In this document: piece by piece, positions 16,549 to 25,643 of the stretch | Layout of the letters: each line of letters opens with the position of its first letter | Position numbering within the stretch: the first letter of the stretch is position 1 | From: Eubacteriales bacterium | Lineage (GTDB): Bacteria > Bacillota > Clostridia > Lachnospirales > Lachnospiraceae | DNA: 64,000 bases | Assembly: GCA_030533405.1 (NCBI GenBank) | Contig: JAUNJF010000004.1 | Span: 1-64,000, forward strand | Reading direction: 5' to 3' | The notes under the pieces: model-generated | What the model was told of the DNA's origin: nothing | Database searches by the model: none | The model's input: the letters and a program-made list of their open reading frames with translations, nothing else | Made by a program: the position numbers and the translations under genes

Positions 16549-16959
16549 ATGAAAGAGAAGAATTTCAATATTTCAAAAATATTATACTTAGATGATCGCA
16601 GTCCGAATGAAATGTTTAAGAAACATCAAATAAGCGTGAAATATGAGACGGAACCTCCACATGGTGATGCAATATATTCTATTGTAATAAAAGAAAAATT
16701 ATTACCTTTTTGGATATATGGAAGAAATATTATTTTTATTGGTGATACTAAAGTTATGGTGGAGTCTGTAAAATGTAAAACATGGAGTCCAGTTCATTCT
16801 ATACTTATTGATTTGGAAAAAGGTATGTATGCCGATTTGATGGAATGGTATACAGAGATAACATTTTTTAATAATCAAATAAAGATGGTAAATTATTTTA
16901 AAGAAAAGGATGCATTAATTCTAAATAATTTTGACGATTTGCAATGGATTGATTTGTAA
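16549..16959 (+). CDS. Hypothetical protein (mixed alpha/beta, about 136 residues)
   Basis: No family is recognised. The sequence begins with a short polar stretch, then PHGDAIYSIVIKEKLLPFW and IIFIGDTKVMVESV strands, a conserved-looking WSPVHSILIDLEKG and a C-terminal helix, ending in LQWIDL. Size and composition resemble small immunity-type proteins found in toxin-rich regions, but that is only an impression. ATG 16549 has AGGTG upstream; an earlier in-frame ATG at 16525 has a poor site. It is flanked by about 100-bp non-coding gaps. Confidence 0.5.
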   Translation: MKEKNFNISKILYLDDRSPNEMFKKHQISVKYETEPPHGDAIYSIVIKEKLLPFWIYGRNIIFIGDTKVMVESVKCKTWSPVHSILIDLEKGMYADLMEWYTEITFFNNQIKMVNYFKEKDALILNNFDDLQWIDL

Positions 16960-17071
16960 ATTGGAAAAAGTATTAGCTGTACTTAAAGCATTTACATAAA
17001 TCTGTACCAGAGATGACGCAACATTTGGAGGATACCGGGGATACATTTTATATTTTTTTAGGAGATGGATG

Positions 17072-17485
17072 ATGAAGAAGGATTGGATCAACAAAAATAG
17101 AAAATGGATTGCACTGTTAATTAGTGTAGCAGTTTTTGTGCTTTTTTGGATTGTGTTTGTAATTGGGTCGATTAATCGATACCATGACACACATACATGG
17201 GCGAGTATTCAAATCACAGGCGTATTAGAAACAGATACTTCAGATGCGTTTGAGCAGAGTGATGAGTATTTGAAAGGGGATGCCATAACGGTCGGCGATG
17301 CCCTGTTAAGGATTGATGATATCAAACATAATGGAACAGTAACATTTCATGTGGAACGAGGCAAACTGACAGATGAAAATGGTGAGGAAGTTAAGACAGG
17401 AACGATTACCTATCAAAAAAAAGAACGTTATTATCTAGAACATGGGACTGTTCAATTACAAGTGATTAGTAATCGGTATGAGTAA
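17072..17485 (+). CDS. Hypothetical protein with one N-terminal membrane helix
   Basis: This roughly 137-residue protein has a hydrophobic helix at about residues 14-33 (ALLISVAVFVLFWIVFVIGS) followed by a beta-rich extracytoplasmic domain with many acidic and threonine residues (VTFHVERGKLTDENGEEVKTG). No lipobox or cleavage site is seen, so it is probably an anchored exterior domain. AGGAG at 17060-17064 favours ATG 17072. It precedes the M13 peptidase by 73 bp. Function unknown. Confidence 0.6.
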   Translation: MKKDWINKNRKWIALLISVAVFVLFWIVFVIGSINRYHDTHTWASIQITGVLETDTSDAFEQSDEYLKGDAITVGDALLRIDDIKHNGTVTFHVERGKLTDENGEEVKTGTITYQKKERYYLEHGTVQLQVISNRYE

Positions 17486-17558
17486 GAAAAAAATAAAAAT
17501 AACAGAATGAAAATGGCTTACATGTGATGGTTAAAAGCCAGATGAGGAATCCGGGTAA

Positions 17559-19337
17559 ATGAAAGTAATAAAAAGAATGGCAGCAATTTTCTTAACAGGC
17601 TGTTTGCTATGTAATCTGGTTGGATGTGGAACAGCAGATTACGAAAATATTCGATTAGAAGATAATTATTATCAATACATAAATAAAGATGCCCTGATGG
17701 AATATGATGCTAGTGGTATTGTGGGAGAGGATGCATATGATCTTGAAAATATGCAAAAGATTGTGGATCGCGAGGTGTATGCGCTCATCAAGGATGTTGT
17801 GAAGTGTGATGTGGAATATGAGCCAGGAAGCAATGAGCAGTTGGTTCGAGAAGCTTATCAGCAGGCAGAAAAATTTTTGCAAACCGGAAGGTGTGAGCAG
17901 AATGAGGAATTTGCCAAAGTAAAAAATGAAATATTACAAGCACATAGTCTGACTGAACTTACGCGGATTATGGAGTTCTTATACAATGAAAAACAAATAA
18001 ATTGTTTTTTGAGTTATCCATGTAGTTGCTATGAAGATGGAAATGACGATGCGGGAGTAAGTCTTCCATTTGGAGATGTGGAGAGTGGTGTGGGCGGCTT
18101 TTTGTTTCGAGGAATTAGTGACTGGGAAAAGGATCGGGAACGATTTCGTAATTATGTGAATGCTTTGGCGATGAGTTTGGATGAAGAGGGTTCTGTGCTT
18201 CATGCGGATAAGTTTTGCAATACCATAGAGGAATATTCCGAATTGTATGGGAAACAATACGAAGAGAATTGGCAAACATTTCAATCGGAAAATGGTATTT
18301 ATGATGAATTAAAGTATTTTAGTCAGCAGCTGTACCGTTATTTTAATGAGGAACATTTAGATATTATAAAGATGTTCATACTCTGTGATGTCATGTATGC
18401 ATGGAGTGATTATTTGTATTTGGAGTATCCATTTTTAGCAGAATATAAGAAAGTGCAGGATGTGAATTCAGAGGATATGGCAGTAGCCATTACGATGCTT
18501 AATGTGTCAGAACCAGTTAGTGAACTATATGAATCGCAATATTATACAGAGGAAATGGATGCCATGATTAAGCGGGTTTATGAGGATGTAAGAAATTCCT
18601 ATAAGCAGTTAGTAGAATCATCTTCGTGGTTATCAGAAAGTGGGAAGAAATACATATTAGAAAGATTGGATCGTTTGACGTTGGAGACAAATGGTCAAGG
18701 AAAAATGATTCCCGATTTGGAACTTGCGGAAGAACGAGATCGAATGATATCCTATCAGGTAAATGCGCATTATAGCAGAAAGAATCATTCGATTTTGATT
18801 TCCACTGCGATTATGCATTATCCGTATTTTGATGAGCATGCTGATTATGAGAAAATGCTTGGGACACTGGGATTTTTTGTGGCACATGAAATGGGACATT
18901 CGCTAGCAACTGAATTCCTATATGGATTTTTTCTTGATACAAAAGGTGTTAGCATGAAGGATGAACAGGTATTTGAACAGATTCGTGATGACCTGGAAGA
19001 ATATTATTCTGGATATAAGATATTCGACCAATATGCTGTAGATGGAAGGATGACGCTAGAAGAGAATTATGCGGATATTTTAGCTTTTGAATGTTTATTG
19101 AATCTGGTAAAGGAACCAGAAAAACAAAAGGTTATGATGGAATCCTATTGCAATTTAATGGTAAAAAGAATGAGCGAAGAAGATAAAATTGAAAAGACAA
19201 TCAAGGACGTGCATAGCCCTGGTGAGATAAGAGTAAATGCAGTGTTATCTTCAATGGATTCCTTTTATGAACTGTATGATATAAAGCCGGAAGACGGAAT
19301 GTATGTTGAAAAAGAAAAAAGGATACATATTTTTTGA
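17559..19337 (+). CDS. M13 family metallopeptidase lipoprotein
   Basis: A 592-residue protein with a lipoprotein signal (hydrophobic N-terminus ending LVGC, Cys23). The zinc-binding HEMGH is at residues 443-447, and ENYAD (502-506) supplies the third ligand, as in neprilysin/PepO enzymes. The N-terminal half is the helical cap typical of M13. It lacks the usual bacterial NAYY substrate motif by eye; YQVNAHYSRKNHSILI at about 400 is the corresponding place and is diverged. It would act on peptides at the cell surface, and its position among peptide-resistance modules is suggestive only. Confidence 0.8.
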   Translation: MKVIKRMAAIFLTGCLLCNLVGCGTADYENIRLEDNYYQYINKDALMEYDASGIVGEDAYDLENMQKIVDREVYALIKDVVKCDVEYEPGSNEQLVREAYQQAEKFLQTGRCEQNEEFAKVKNEILQAHSLTELTRIMEFLYNEKQINCFLSYPCSCYEDGNDDAGVSLPFGDVESGVGGFLFRGISDWEKDRERFRNYVNALAMSLDEEGSVLHADKFCNTIEEYSELYGKQYEENWQTFQSENGIYDELKYFSQQLYRYFNEEHLDIIKMFILCDVMYAWSDYLYLEYPFLAEYKKVQDVNSEDMAVAITMLNVSEPVSELYESQYYTEEMDAMIKRVYEDVRNSYKQLVESSSWLSESGKKYILERLDRLTLETNGQGKMIPDLELAEERDRMISYQVNAHYSRKNHSILISTAIMHYPYFDEHADYEKMLGTLGFFVAHEMGHSLATEFLYGFFLDTKGVSMKDEQVFEQIRDDLEEYYSGYKIFDQYAVDGRMTLEENYADILAFECLLNLVKEPEKQKVMMESYCNLMVKRMSEEDKIEKTIKDVHSPGEIRVNAVLSSMDSFYELYDIKPEDGMYVEKEKRIHIF

Positions 19338-19410
19338 AAGAGTGCAATCAAAAATGAATGAGGATGGTTATATGTATATTCACAAATCAACAGGTGTTGT
19401 CATATGTGAG

Positions 19411-19440
19411 TTGCTTTAATTTGTATAAAAATGGTATAAT
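19411..19440 (+). promoter_or_regulatory. Promoter of the LRR surface protein gene
   Basis: TTGCTT (19411-19416), an 18-bp spacer and TATAAT (19435-19440) lie 38 bp upstream of the ATG at 19479. Confidence 0.6.
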
Positions 19441-19478
19441 GGCGTCTGTGAAAAGATTGCTAGAAAGGAATTTAAGAA

Positions 19479-22412
19479 ATGAACGGGAAGAAAAGAAGAA
19501 ATAGAATGCGTTATTTGTTATTGTTGGTATGGATGATGGGAATGTTGATGCCATACAAGACAGTAGCATATGCACAGGAACGTACTGTGACACAGACTGC
19601 ACAGGATAAAAAGGTGATACCTGATTTATATAATACAGGTGCTGTTAAACCAAATGGTGGTTTTATAGATGCATCGAGTGGTGAGATTCCATGTACAGTA
19701 AATGGAGAAAAAAGTGTATTACCAGGTAATTTATATCAGGGTGTTTTTTCTATCAATTTTAAATATAAACAAAAAGATATGAACGGAAAATATATCATTG
19801 AAAATGCAGATTTGACCAGCATGGATTTTAAGATGTATGCCATGGAATCGATAAAGGAAAATGGTCACAAGGTGTCGTTAACATTTAATAATTGTAAATT
19901 TAAAACATTTGCAGGTGCACGAAATGCGAACGAGGATTTTAGTGTTGTCTTTAACAATTGTTCGTTTGTTTCTGCAACAGGTAGTGACATAACCTTTAAT
20001 AGATGCTGTTTTGGCGGTGGTATTCATGATCGTATGAACTTGTTTGTGAATTGCTATGTGAATGATTGTTACCTTTACAATGCATCATCATTAGATGCTG
20101 CATCAGGCGAAATTCATGTAGATGGAATTCAGATTTTCGGTAATAGTACAGATCATTCTGTTAAAACAGAAAATATTCACTTTGATAATTGTCGATTTGA
20201 GATGCCGGCACTTACCTATCCGAATGCGCCAAAGACATATGTGAATGCGTGTATTATGCTCCAAACAGAGTATTCAGATGGCGATAACATGACTTTTGAA
20301 AACTGCTATCTAAATGGTGGTGGTTATTCAATGTATGCGCATGGCGTAAAGGGAACAAAGCTTTCTAATATTGTGTTTAAGAATTTAAAGTTTGGTTGTG
20401 CTGCGCTCTATGGAAAATTGTATCCGGATAAGCCGGCAGGTGATCAGGTCGTATGGAATGAGGATACATGGACAGATGCAACGTCTATTTATGTTGGAAC
20501 AGTTCAGAGAGATCAAAGTAAAAACGAGACTTATATGTGTGTAAGTAATGATACAAATCGAAAACGCTACTTTAGAGCATATACATCCAATGGAACGCAT
20601 TACGATTATGCAATTGATGCATGTCCAGAAAAGTTAGCAGTTCGCAATTCTGGGAAGACGTTTGAAGAACTTCCATTTGATAAATTATATACAATTCCAG
20701 AATATTGTGATTGGGTAGTTGTATATGAAATGGTTGCAAAAGAAAATAGTACAAATCCAGATATGAAACAGGTGAGATTTCAAAACTGGACGAATCAGAA
20801 GTCGGTTAAAATTTCTGATGTGTCAGCATCTAATTTGGAGTATGCCTTAACGAAGGATGGTACACTTAAAGTTTCGGGATTTGGTGACATGCCAACGTTT
20901 ACATCCGCAGATAAGATTCCTTGGTATGGTGAAAAAGACAAGATTCAGACGGTGCAACTACAGGGGATTACATCTATTAGTAGTGGAATGTTTGCAGATT
21001 GTGTGAACCTAAAAGAAGTAGTTTTGGATGATCAACTTCGAGAAATTGAAAGTGCTGCATTTAGTGGGTGTACGAATCTTTCGAGAGTATCATTGGAAAA
21101 AGCGAAAAATCTAAAGAAAATTGGTGAGAATGCGTTTTTAAACTGTACAAAACTTAGCAGTATAGATTTTCCGGTGAGTGTGACTACAGTTGAAAAGGAT
21201 GCATTTGCGGTTGATACGAAAGCGTACACAGAATATCGTACCAATATGGATATTCATTATAGTGGAGATTTGAAGAGTTGGATGAATATTTCTTTTGCGA
21301 ATGCAAGTGCAAATCCAATGTATGTATCAGGTGGTAGATTATATGTAAATAATGGTCAGTTGGTTGAAAAATTGAATCCAGCACAGATGTCCATTACCAA
21401 AATTGGAAATGCTTCATTTGCGGGTTGTAAGAGTTTGAAAGAAATTTCTCTAGATGGTTTGACTGAGATTGGTGCAAGTGCATTTGAACGAACAAATATT
21501 CATGGTGTAATGACGGTTCCAAAATCAGTTACAAAAATAGGAACTTATGTATTCCAAAATTGTCCAAACATTGAGAAAGTGATATGGAAGTCGGATGCTA
21601 ATGTTTCGATGGGTTGTTTTCAAAATGATACAGCCATAACAGAGCTTGTTGTATCAGGTGATGTGAAAATGCTTGGAAATTGGTGTTTTGGTAGCTGTTC
21701 GGCGCTGAAAACAGCGGATTTGCCAGAAGCATTAACGAGTATTCGACAGAAAGCGTTTTATCAGTGTGATGCACTCACAGAAGTTATATTTCATAGTAAA
21801 GCTTGTCCAGAAATGACAATTGCAGATGTCTTTGTAAAGAAATCAACAAAAGAAGCAAGCATTGTTGTAAAGATACCAGAAAATGCAACTGGTTATCGTG
21901 AGAGTAGTGTTATTCAAAAAATGGCAACACATTTGTTGTGTACAAAAGTAATTGAGGCAGATAAATGTATTACGCCAGCCAAAGAACAGCGAGTGTGTTT
22001 GTTACATGATAAATGTACAGAAAATAAAGAGACCATTATAAAAGAGAATCAGGGTTCTACAACGGAAGCACCAAAACCAGTGAAAAAGCCAACAAAGAAA
22101 CCAACGAAAAAAGTGACAGTAAAGGCAACCTCCTTGAAGAAAGTAGCAAACAAAAAGAAAGGGCAGCTTGCTGTTACGTGGAAAAAGGTATCAGGTGTAA
22201 GTGGTTATGAGATTCAGTATAGTACGAGCAAGAATTTCAAGAAAAAAGCCCATATAAAGAAACTGAAGAAGGCTTCTACGACAAAAGTAACCATTAAAAA
22301 GTTGAAAAAGAAAAAGAAATATTATGTACGAGTACGTGCTTACAAGACTGTGAAAGGAAAGAAATATGTTTCGAAATGGTCTAAGAAAAAGACGATAAAG
22401 ATTGTACGTTAA
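19479..22412 (+). CDS. Large secreted LRR_5 (BspA-like) surface protein with Lys-rich C-terminal module
   Basis: A 977-residue exported protein. Residues 1-33 form a signal peptide. The region to about 430 is rich in Asn, Cys and aromatic residues in repeated strands (LTFNNCKFKTF, VVFNNCSFVS, ITFNRCCFGGG, IHFDNCRFEMP), as in a right-handed beta-helix. About 455-800 are BspA-type LRR_5 repeats (FADCVNLKEVVL, FSGCTNLSRVSL, FAGCKSLKEISL). A TEAPKPVKKPTKKPTKK linker leads to a fibronectin III-like domain that is extremely lysine-rich. There is no LPxTG; the basic end probably binds wall polymers. The same end occurs in the protein at 42191-44005. Confidence 0.8.
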   Translation: MNGKKRRNRMRYLLLLVWMMGMLMPYKTVAYAQERTVTQTAQDKKVIPDLYNTGAVKPNGGFIDASSGEIPCTVNGEKSVLPGNLYQGVFSINFKYKQKDMNGKYIIENADLTSMDFKMYAMESIKENGHKVSLTFNNCKFKTFAGARNANEDFSVVFNNCSFVSATGSDITFNRCCFGGGIHDRMNLFVNCYVNDCYLYNASSLDAASGEIHVDGIQIFGNSTDHSVKTENIHFDNCRFEMPALTYPNAPKTYVNACIMLQTEYSDGDNMTFENCYLNGGGYSMYAHGVKGTKLSNIVFKNLKFGCAALYGKLYPDKPAGDQVVWNEDTWTDATSIYVGTVQRDQSKNETYMCVSNDTNRKRYFRAYTSNGTHYDYAIDACPEKLAVRNSGKTFEELPFDKLYTIPEYCDWVVVYEMVAKENSTNPDMKQVRFQNWTNQKSVKISDVSASNLEYALTKDGTLKVSGFGDMPTFTSADKIPWYGEKDKIQTVQLQGITSISSGMFADCVNLKEVVLDDQLREIESAAFSGCTNLSRVSLEKAKNLKKIGENAFLNCTKLSSIDFPVSVTTVEKDAFAVDTKAYTEYRTNMDIHYSGDLKSWMNISFANASANPMYVSGGRLYVNNGQLVEKLNPAQMSITKIGNASFAGCKSLKEISLDGLTEIGASAFERTNIHGVMTVPKSVTKIGTYVFQNCPNIEKVIWKSDANVSMGCFQNDTAITELVVSGDVKMLGNWCFGSCSALKTADLPEALTSIRQKAFYQCDALTEVIFHSKACPEMTIADVFVKKSTKEASIVVKIPENATGYRESSVIQKMATHLLCTKVIEADKCITPAKEQRVCLLHDKCTENKETIIKENQGSTTEAPKPVKKPTKKPTKKVTVKATSLKKVANKKKGQLAVTWKKVSGVSGYEIQYSTSKNFKKKAHIKKLKKASTTKVTIKKLKKKKKYYVRVRAYKTVKGKKYVSKWSKKKTIKIVR

Positions 22413-22425
22413 TCATACATGAATG

Positions 22426-22503
22426 AAAAAAGATTGCGAAACTTAGTTAATTGTTTATATGCTATGGTATCAATAAACAATTTGACTGTTTCGCAATCTT
22501 TTT
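22426..22503. terminator. Bidirectional terminator between convergent genes
   Basis: AAAAAGATTGCGAAAC (left) pairs with GTTTCGCAATCTTTTT (right), with an inner TTGTTTAT/ATAAACAA stem. A-rich and T-rich flanks make it work on both strands, for the LRR protein gene and the carboxypeptidase gene. Confidence 0.85.
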
Positions 22504-22507
22504 GCGT

Positions 22508-23785
22508 TTAATTTGTATAAGAGCGATAGACGCCAACATGATCGTAAATTGCTCTCCATGAGCTGTAGGCATTTCCAGTAACGCAGATGTATCGTTTTCC
22601 GTTGTCTGCTTCGTAGTAGCTTGCAGCACAGAATCCAGACTGATTTACAAAGCCAGTTTTGGCAGCAATTACATTTCCTAAAAATTCTTTGTCTTCGATT
22701 CTTCTTAAAAACCAGTTTGAGATTTCAATTGGTGCAGGTTCTTTTTCTTCCGTTGTGGATTCATCTTCAGGTGTTGTAACCTCGATGGCAATATCTGCTT
22801 CTGATTCTTTTTCCTGTGGGAAAATGGAATCGGTATTATAAATTCTTAAGGATAAAACATCTGATAACATTTCGTCCTGAATTGCAACACTTAAAATGAT
22901 TGACATATCACGCATGGTACAATGTAGATTCTCATCGTAGTTTCCGACAGGATTTGTAAAGTGTGCAGTTTCGGATAGTCCCAATTTTTCGACATTCTCA
23001 TTCATTTTCTCTACAAAAGCTTCCTGGGAACCTGCACAATATTCTGCAAGTCCGTAAGCAGCATCTCCGCCGGAACAAACAATGGTGCCGTAAAGAAGAT
23101 CCCTAACGGTAACAACGTCGCCACTGGAAAAACCAACCGCATTTAATCCATGCGCATTTACTTCTTGCACGATTTCATCTGTAATGGTAAAGGTGTCATC
23201 TAAATTCTCTTCTGTAATATAATCGCGAGCAGTGATAACGGTCAGTATTTTTGTCATAGATGCTGGGTTGATGATTTTGTCAGAATCACGTTCCGCAATG
23301 ACTTCTTCAGAATCAAGGTCGACTAAAATCATATAGGTACTGGTCAACTGCGTTGTTTTGGATGCTTCTCCAGGGGAAGATAGGTTGATTGAGCCTGGAA
23401 CTGAGTCTAAGGAAAGCGTAACCTGTTCCCATGGTCCTTTTGCTTCTGCATTTTCACCTGTTTCAATTTGTGTATCATCATTCTCGAAAACAGATAAATC
23501 TGCTTTTGGAAGGGAAATCGTTTTCTCTGTCTTTGTTGGATTCATGACATGTGCATCTGCAAACCAATTTGGTACTTCTGTCGTTTCTTCCGTGGTTGCT
23601 TCTGTTGTAATGTCCTCCGTTGAAGGCGGTTCTTCAGAGGTGGTAGAGGATGCATCTGCAAGTTGTTTGTTGTTTTGTACATCCTTTATAATTGTTTTTA
23701 CGCCAAATCCGATTCCAATCAATAAAATTATGGATGCAACAATTGCAATGATTGTAACTGGTAGTTTGTTGTTTTCTTTTTTCAT
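22508..23785 (-). CDS. Serine-type D-alanyl-D-alanine carboxypeptidase
   Basis: A 425-residue penicillin-binding protein of the S11 family. One N-terminal membrane helix (residues 9-30) is followed by a Thr/Glu-rich linker, then the catalytic motifs SMTK (Ser176, Lys179), CSGGDA (the SxN-equivalent, Ser238) and KTG near residue 390. The usual C-terminal beta domain is short or absent. It trims the terminal D-Ala of muropeptides and so affects wall cross-linking. Expected residues are all present. A region of about 30 residues (IEVTTPEDESTTEEKEPAP) interrupts the domain before KTG and is low-complexity. Confidence 0.85.
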   Translation of the reverse strand: MKKENNKLPVTIIAIVASIILLIGIGFGVKTIIKDVQNNKQLADASSTTSEEPPSTEDITTEATTEETTEVPNWFADAHVMNPTKTEKTISLPKADLSVFENDDTQIETGENAEAKGPWEQVTLSLDSVPGSINLSSPGEASKTTQLTSTYMILVDLDSEEVIAERDSDKIINPASMTKILTVITARDYITEENLDDTFTITDEIVQEVNAHGLNAVGFSSGDVVTVRDLLYGTIVCSGGDAAYGLAEYCAGSQEAFVEKMNENVEKLGLSETAHFTNPVGNYDENLHCTMRDMSIILSVAIQDEMLSDVLSLRIYNTDSIFPQEKESEADIAIEVTTPEDESTTEEKEPAPIEISNWFLRRIEDKEFLGNVIAAKTGFVNQSGFCAASYYEADNGKRYICVTGNAYSSWRAIYDHVGVYRSYTN

Positions 23786-23930
23786 ATATGAGAATCCTTT
23801 CTATATGCAACTGATAATTTTTATTACGAAATAAGTGATTGAAGAATCAACAATCACATGTCTATTATAAAACAGGGAGTGCTATATGAAAAGGGAATTC
23901 TGATGTGAAACAGCAATCACGAAGTAATAA

Positions 23931-23998
23931 TTGACTTCTATATTATTTCTGTATATTATTAGTAAGTGATTTTGGTATATAGATAGGTAATTACCTAT
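23931..23998 (+). promoter_or_regulatory. lysA promoter with downstream palindrome
   Basis: TTGACT (23931-23936), a 17-bp spacer and TATTAT (23954-23959) precede a perfect 16-bp palindrome, ATAGGTAATTACCTAT (23983-23998), located in the 5' leader. The palindrome may be an operator; its GGTAATT/AATTACC arms also form the outer ends of the hairpin sequences at 13295-13538 and 61527-61555. No lysine riboswitch is seen. Confidence 0.55.
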
Positions 23999-24029
23999 TA
24001 ATGAATAGAGTTTACAAAGGAGATAAAAC

Positions 24030-25262
24030 ATGGAAGCTTGGAATAATTATTTTGGAAATACCACCCCAACAGAGTTGCTTGAAACATATGGAAGTCCTTT
24101 ATATGTATATAACGAGGAGATTCTCAGAAGACACTGTAATGAGTTAAAGACATTTTGTCCTTATGAAAATTTTGTAATAGACTATTCGATGAAAGCGAAT
24201 TTCAATCCTAGCATTTTAAAGATTGCAAGAGAAGAAGGTTTGGAGGTTGATGCAATGTCAGTTGGCGAAATGAAAATCGCTGAGATGGCAGGCTATACGC
24301 CAGACGAAATTTTCTTCGTATGTAACAATGTTGGTGCGGAAGAGATGCAGTATGCGATTGATCGTGGAATTCGAATTAGTGTAGATTCGTTGTCACAGTT
24401 AGAGTTGTTCGGTAAGTTGTCACCAAATTCAAAGATTGCAATTCGTGTAAATCCTGGAGTAGGTGCAGGACATCATGAGAAGGTTGTAACAGCGGGTAAG
24501 GCAACTAAGTTTGGTATTACCATGGATAGTTTGGATGAGATTTATGCAATTTGTGAGAAATATAATTTGACGATTGCAGGTATCAATCAGCATATTGGTT
24601 CTTTATTCTTAGAGGGTGATAAGTATTTAAGTAGTATTGAGTCATTATTTACATTCTGTAAGAATTTTAAAGATCTTGATTTTATTGATTTTGGTGGTGG
24701 ATTTGGAATTCCTTATCAAAAGGGTGTCGCACGTCTTGATTTGAAGGATTTGGGCCAGAAGATGAATGACGCATTTGAAAAGTTTTGTGCAGAGTATGGA
24801 CGCAAAATCCAGTTCCGTGTTGAGCCAGGTCGTTATGTGGCTGCAGAGTCATCTTGTATTCTTGGTACGGTGCATGCAGTAAAGAATAATTATGAAAAGA
24901 CGTATGTTGGAACAGATGTTGGTTTCAATGTATTGGTTCGTCCAATTATGTATGATTCTTTCCACGAAATTGAGTTATACAAGGATGGTAAGTTGGTGGA
25001 AGAGACAAATGGAAATGTTGCGACAATCGTTGGTAACATTTGTGAGTCTGGTGATATTTTAGGAAAGGATCGTCCATTCCCGGTTGCAGAGGAAGGTGAT
25101 ATCGTTTGTGTGAGAGATGCAGGTGCGTATGGACATGTTATGTCCTCAAATTATAACGGTCGTCTTCGTCCAGCAGAGGTTATGATTACAACGAATGGAG
25201 AGGCTAAGATTATTCGTAAAAGAGATACATATGAGCAGCTAATGGAGAATTATGTAATGTAG
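24030..25262 (+). CDS. lysA: Diaminopimelate decarboxylase
   Basis: A 410-residue fold-type III PLP decarboxylase. Lys55 in DYSMKANFN forms the Schiff base. HIGS (about residue 189), GGGFGIPY, EPGRYVAAES, CESGD and DAGAYGHVMSSNYN are the family motifs in order. It converts meso-diaminopimelate to lysine, the last step of lysine biosynthesis. A carboxynorspermidine-type decarboxylase is unlikely given the length and these motifs. AAAGGAG lies 9 nt before the start. It is transcribed alone, with a terminator at 25297-25343. Confidence 0.9.
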   Translation: MEAWNNYFGNTTPTELLETYGSPLYVYNEEILRRHCNELKTFCPYENFVIDYSMKANFNPSILKIAREEGLEVDAMSVGEMKIAEMAGYTPDEIFFVCNNVGAEEMQYAIDRGIRISVDSLSQLELFGKLSPNSKIAIRVNPGVGAGHHEKVVTAGKATKFGITMDSLDEIYAICEKYNLTIAGINQHIGSLFLEGDKYLSSIESLFTFCKNFKDLDFIDFGGGFGIPYQKGVARLDLKDLGQKMNDAFEKFCAEYGRKIQFRVEPGRYVAAESSCILGTVHAVKNNYEKTYVGTDVGFNVLVRPIMYDSFHEIELYKDGKLVEETNGNVATIVGNICESGDILGKDRPFPVAEEGDIVCVRDAGAYGHVMSSNYNGRLRPAEVMITTNGEAKIIRKRDTYEQLMENYVM

Positions 25263-25296
25263 TTAAAAAGAATTTGTGAAGTGAAAAGTTATTTTA

Positions 25297-25343
25297 GGGG
25301 TGTCTTGGGTATCGTGTCAGATACTAGGACACCTCTTTTTGTG
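25297..25343 (+). terminator. lysA terminator
   Basis: AGGGGTGTCTTGGGTATC pairs, with two mismatches, with GATACTAGGACACCTCT, followed by TTTTT. Confidence 0.8.
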
Positions 25344-25345
25344 TA

Positions 25346-25470
25346 GGCAACGAGCCAATCAGGCAGATGCGTGCTTGCACGCAAAGCTGTCTAGTTGGCG
25401 ACTGCCCATCATCGAATGACGAAGTCATGAGATGTATGCTTGAGTAGGAGAAATCCTACTCAAGAGCGCA
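25346..25470. repeat. Cluster of intergenic hairpins (REP-like or structured RNA)
   Basis: Three hairpins occur in series: CCAA-GGCAG-GCGTGC pairing with GCACGC-CTGTC-TTGG (25354-25397), ATGAC-GAA-GTCAT flanked by CATC/GATG (25409-25436), and a perfect CTTGAGTAGGA-GAAA-TCCTACTCAAG (25439-25464). The segment is richer in G+C than its surroundings and has no open frame. It lies in the 381-bp gap between lysA and the second Bce-like operon. A mobile palindromic repeat is the simplest reading. Confidence 0.5.
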
Positions 25471-25505
25471 AAAGAATAAAAGAGATATAGTATAGCTTTA
25501 TAGAA

Positions 25506-25525
25506 AAGTGACAAATTTGTCACTT
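25506..25525 (+). promoter_or_regulatory. Perfect 20-bp palindrome, BceR-like operator
   Basis: The palindrome is centred on TGACA-AATT-TGTCA, which fits the TnACA-N4-TGTnA inverted repeat bound by BceR-type regulators of bacitracin-family transporters. A candidate -10 (TATATT, about 25557-25562) lies downstream, and the ATPase gene of a Bce-like module begins at 25644. The match suggests that the response regulator at 29394 activates this operon. Confidence 0.65.
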
Positions 25526-25643
25526 GCAAATTCACTCTAAAGTCATTTAAGTAGTATATATTAGTTTTCAGAGAAGCAAAGAAAACAAAAAAGAAGTAAA
25601 AGATTAAAATAATGCAAAGAAGTTGTAAGAAAGGAACTATAAA

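Noticed and set aside
25346..25470. CRISPR array or tRNA in the hairpin cluster
   Set aside because: There are no regularly spaced direct repeats and no acceptor/T-loop signature; the stems are unrelated to each other.
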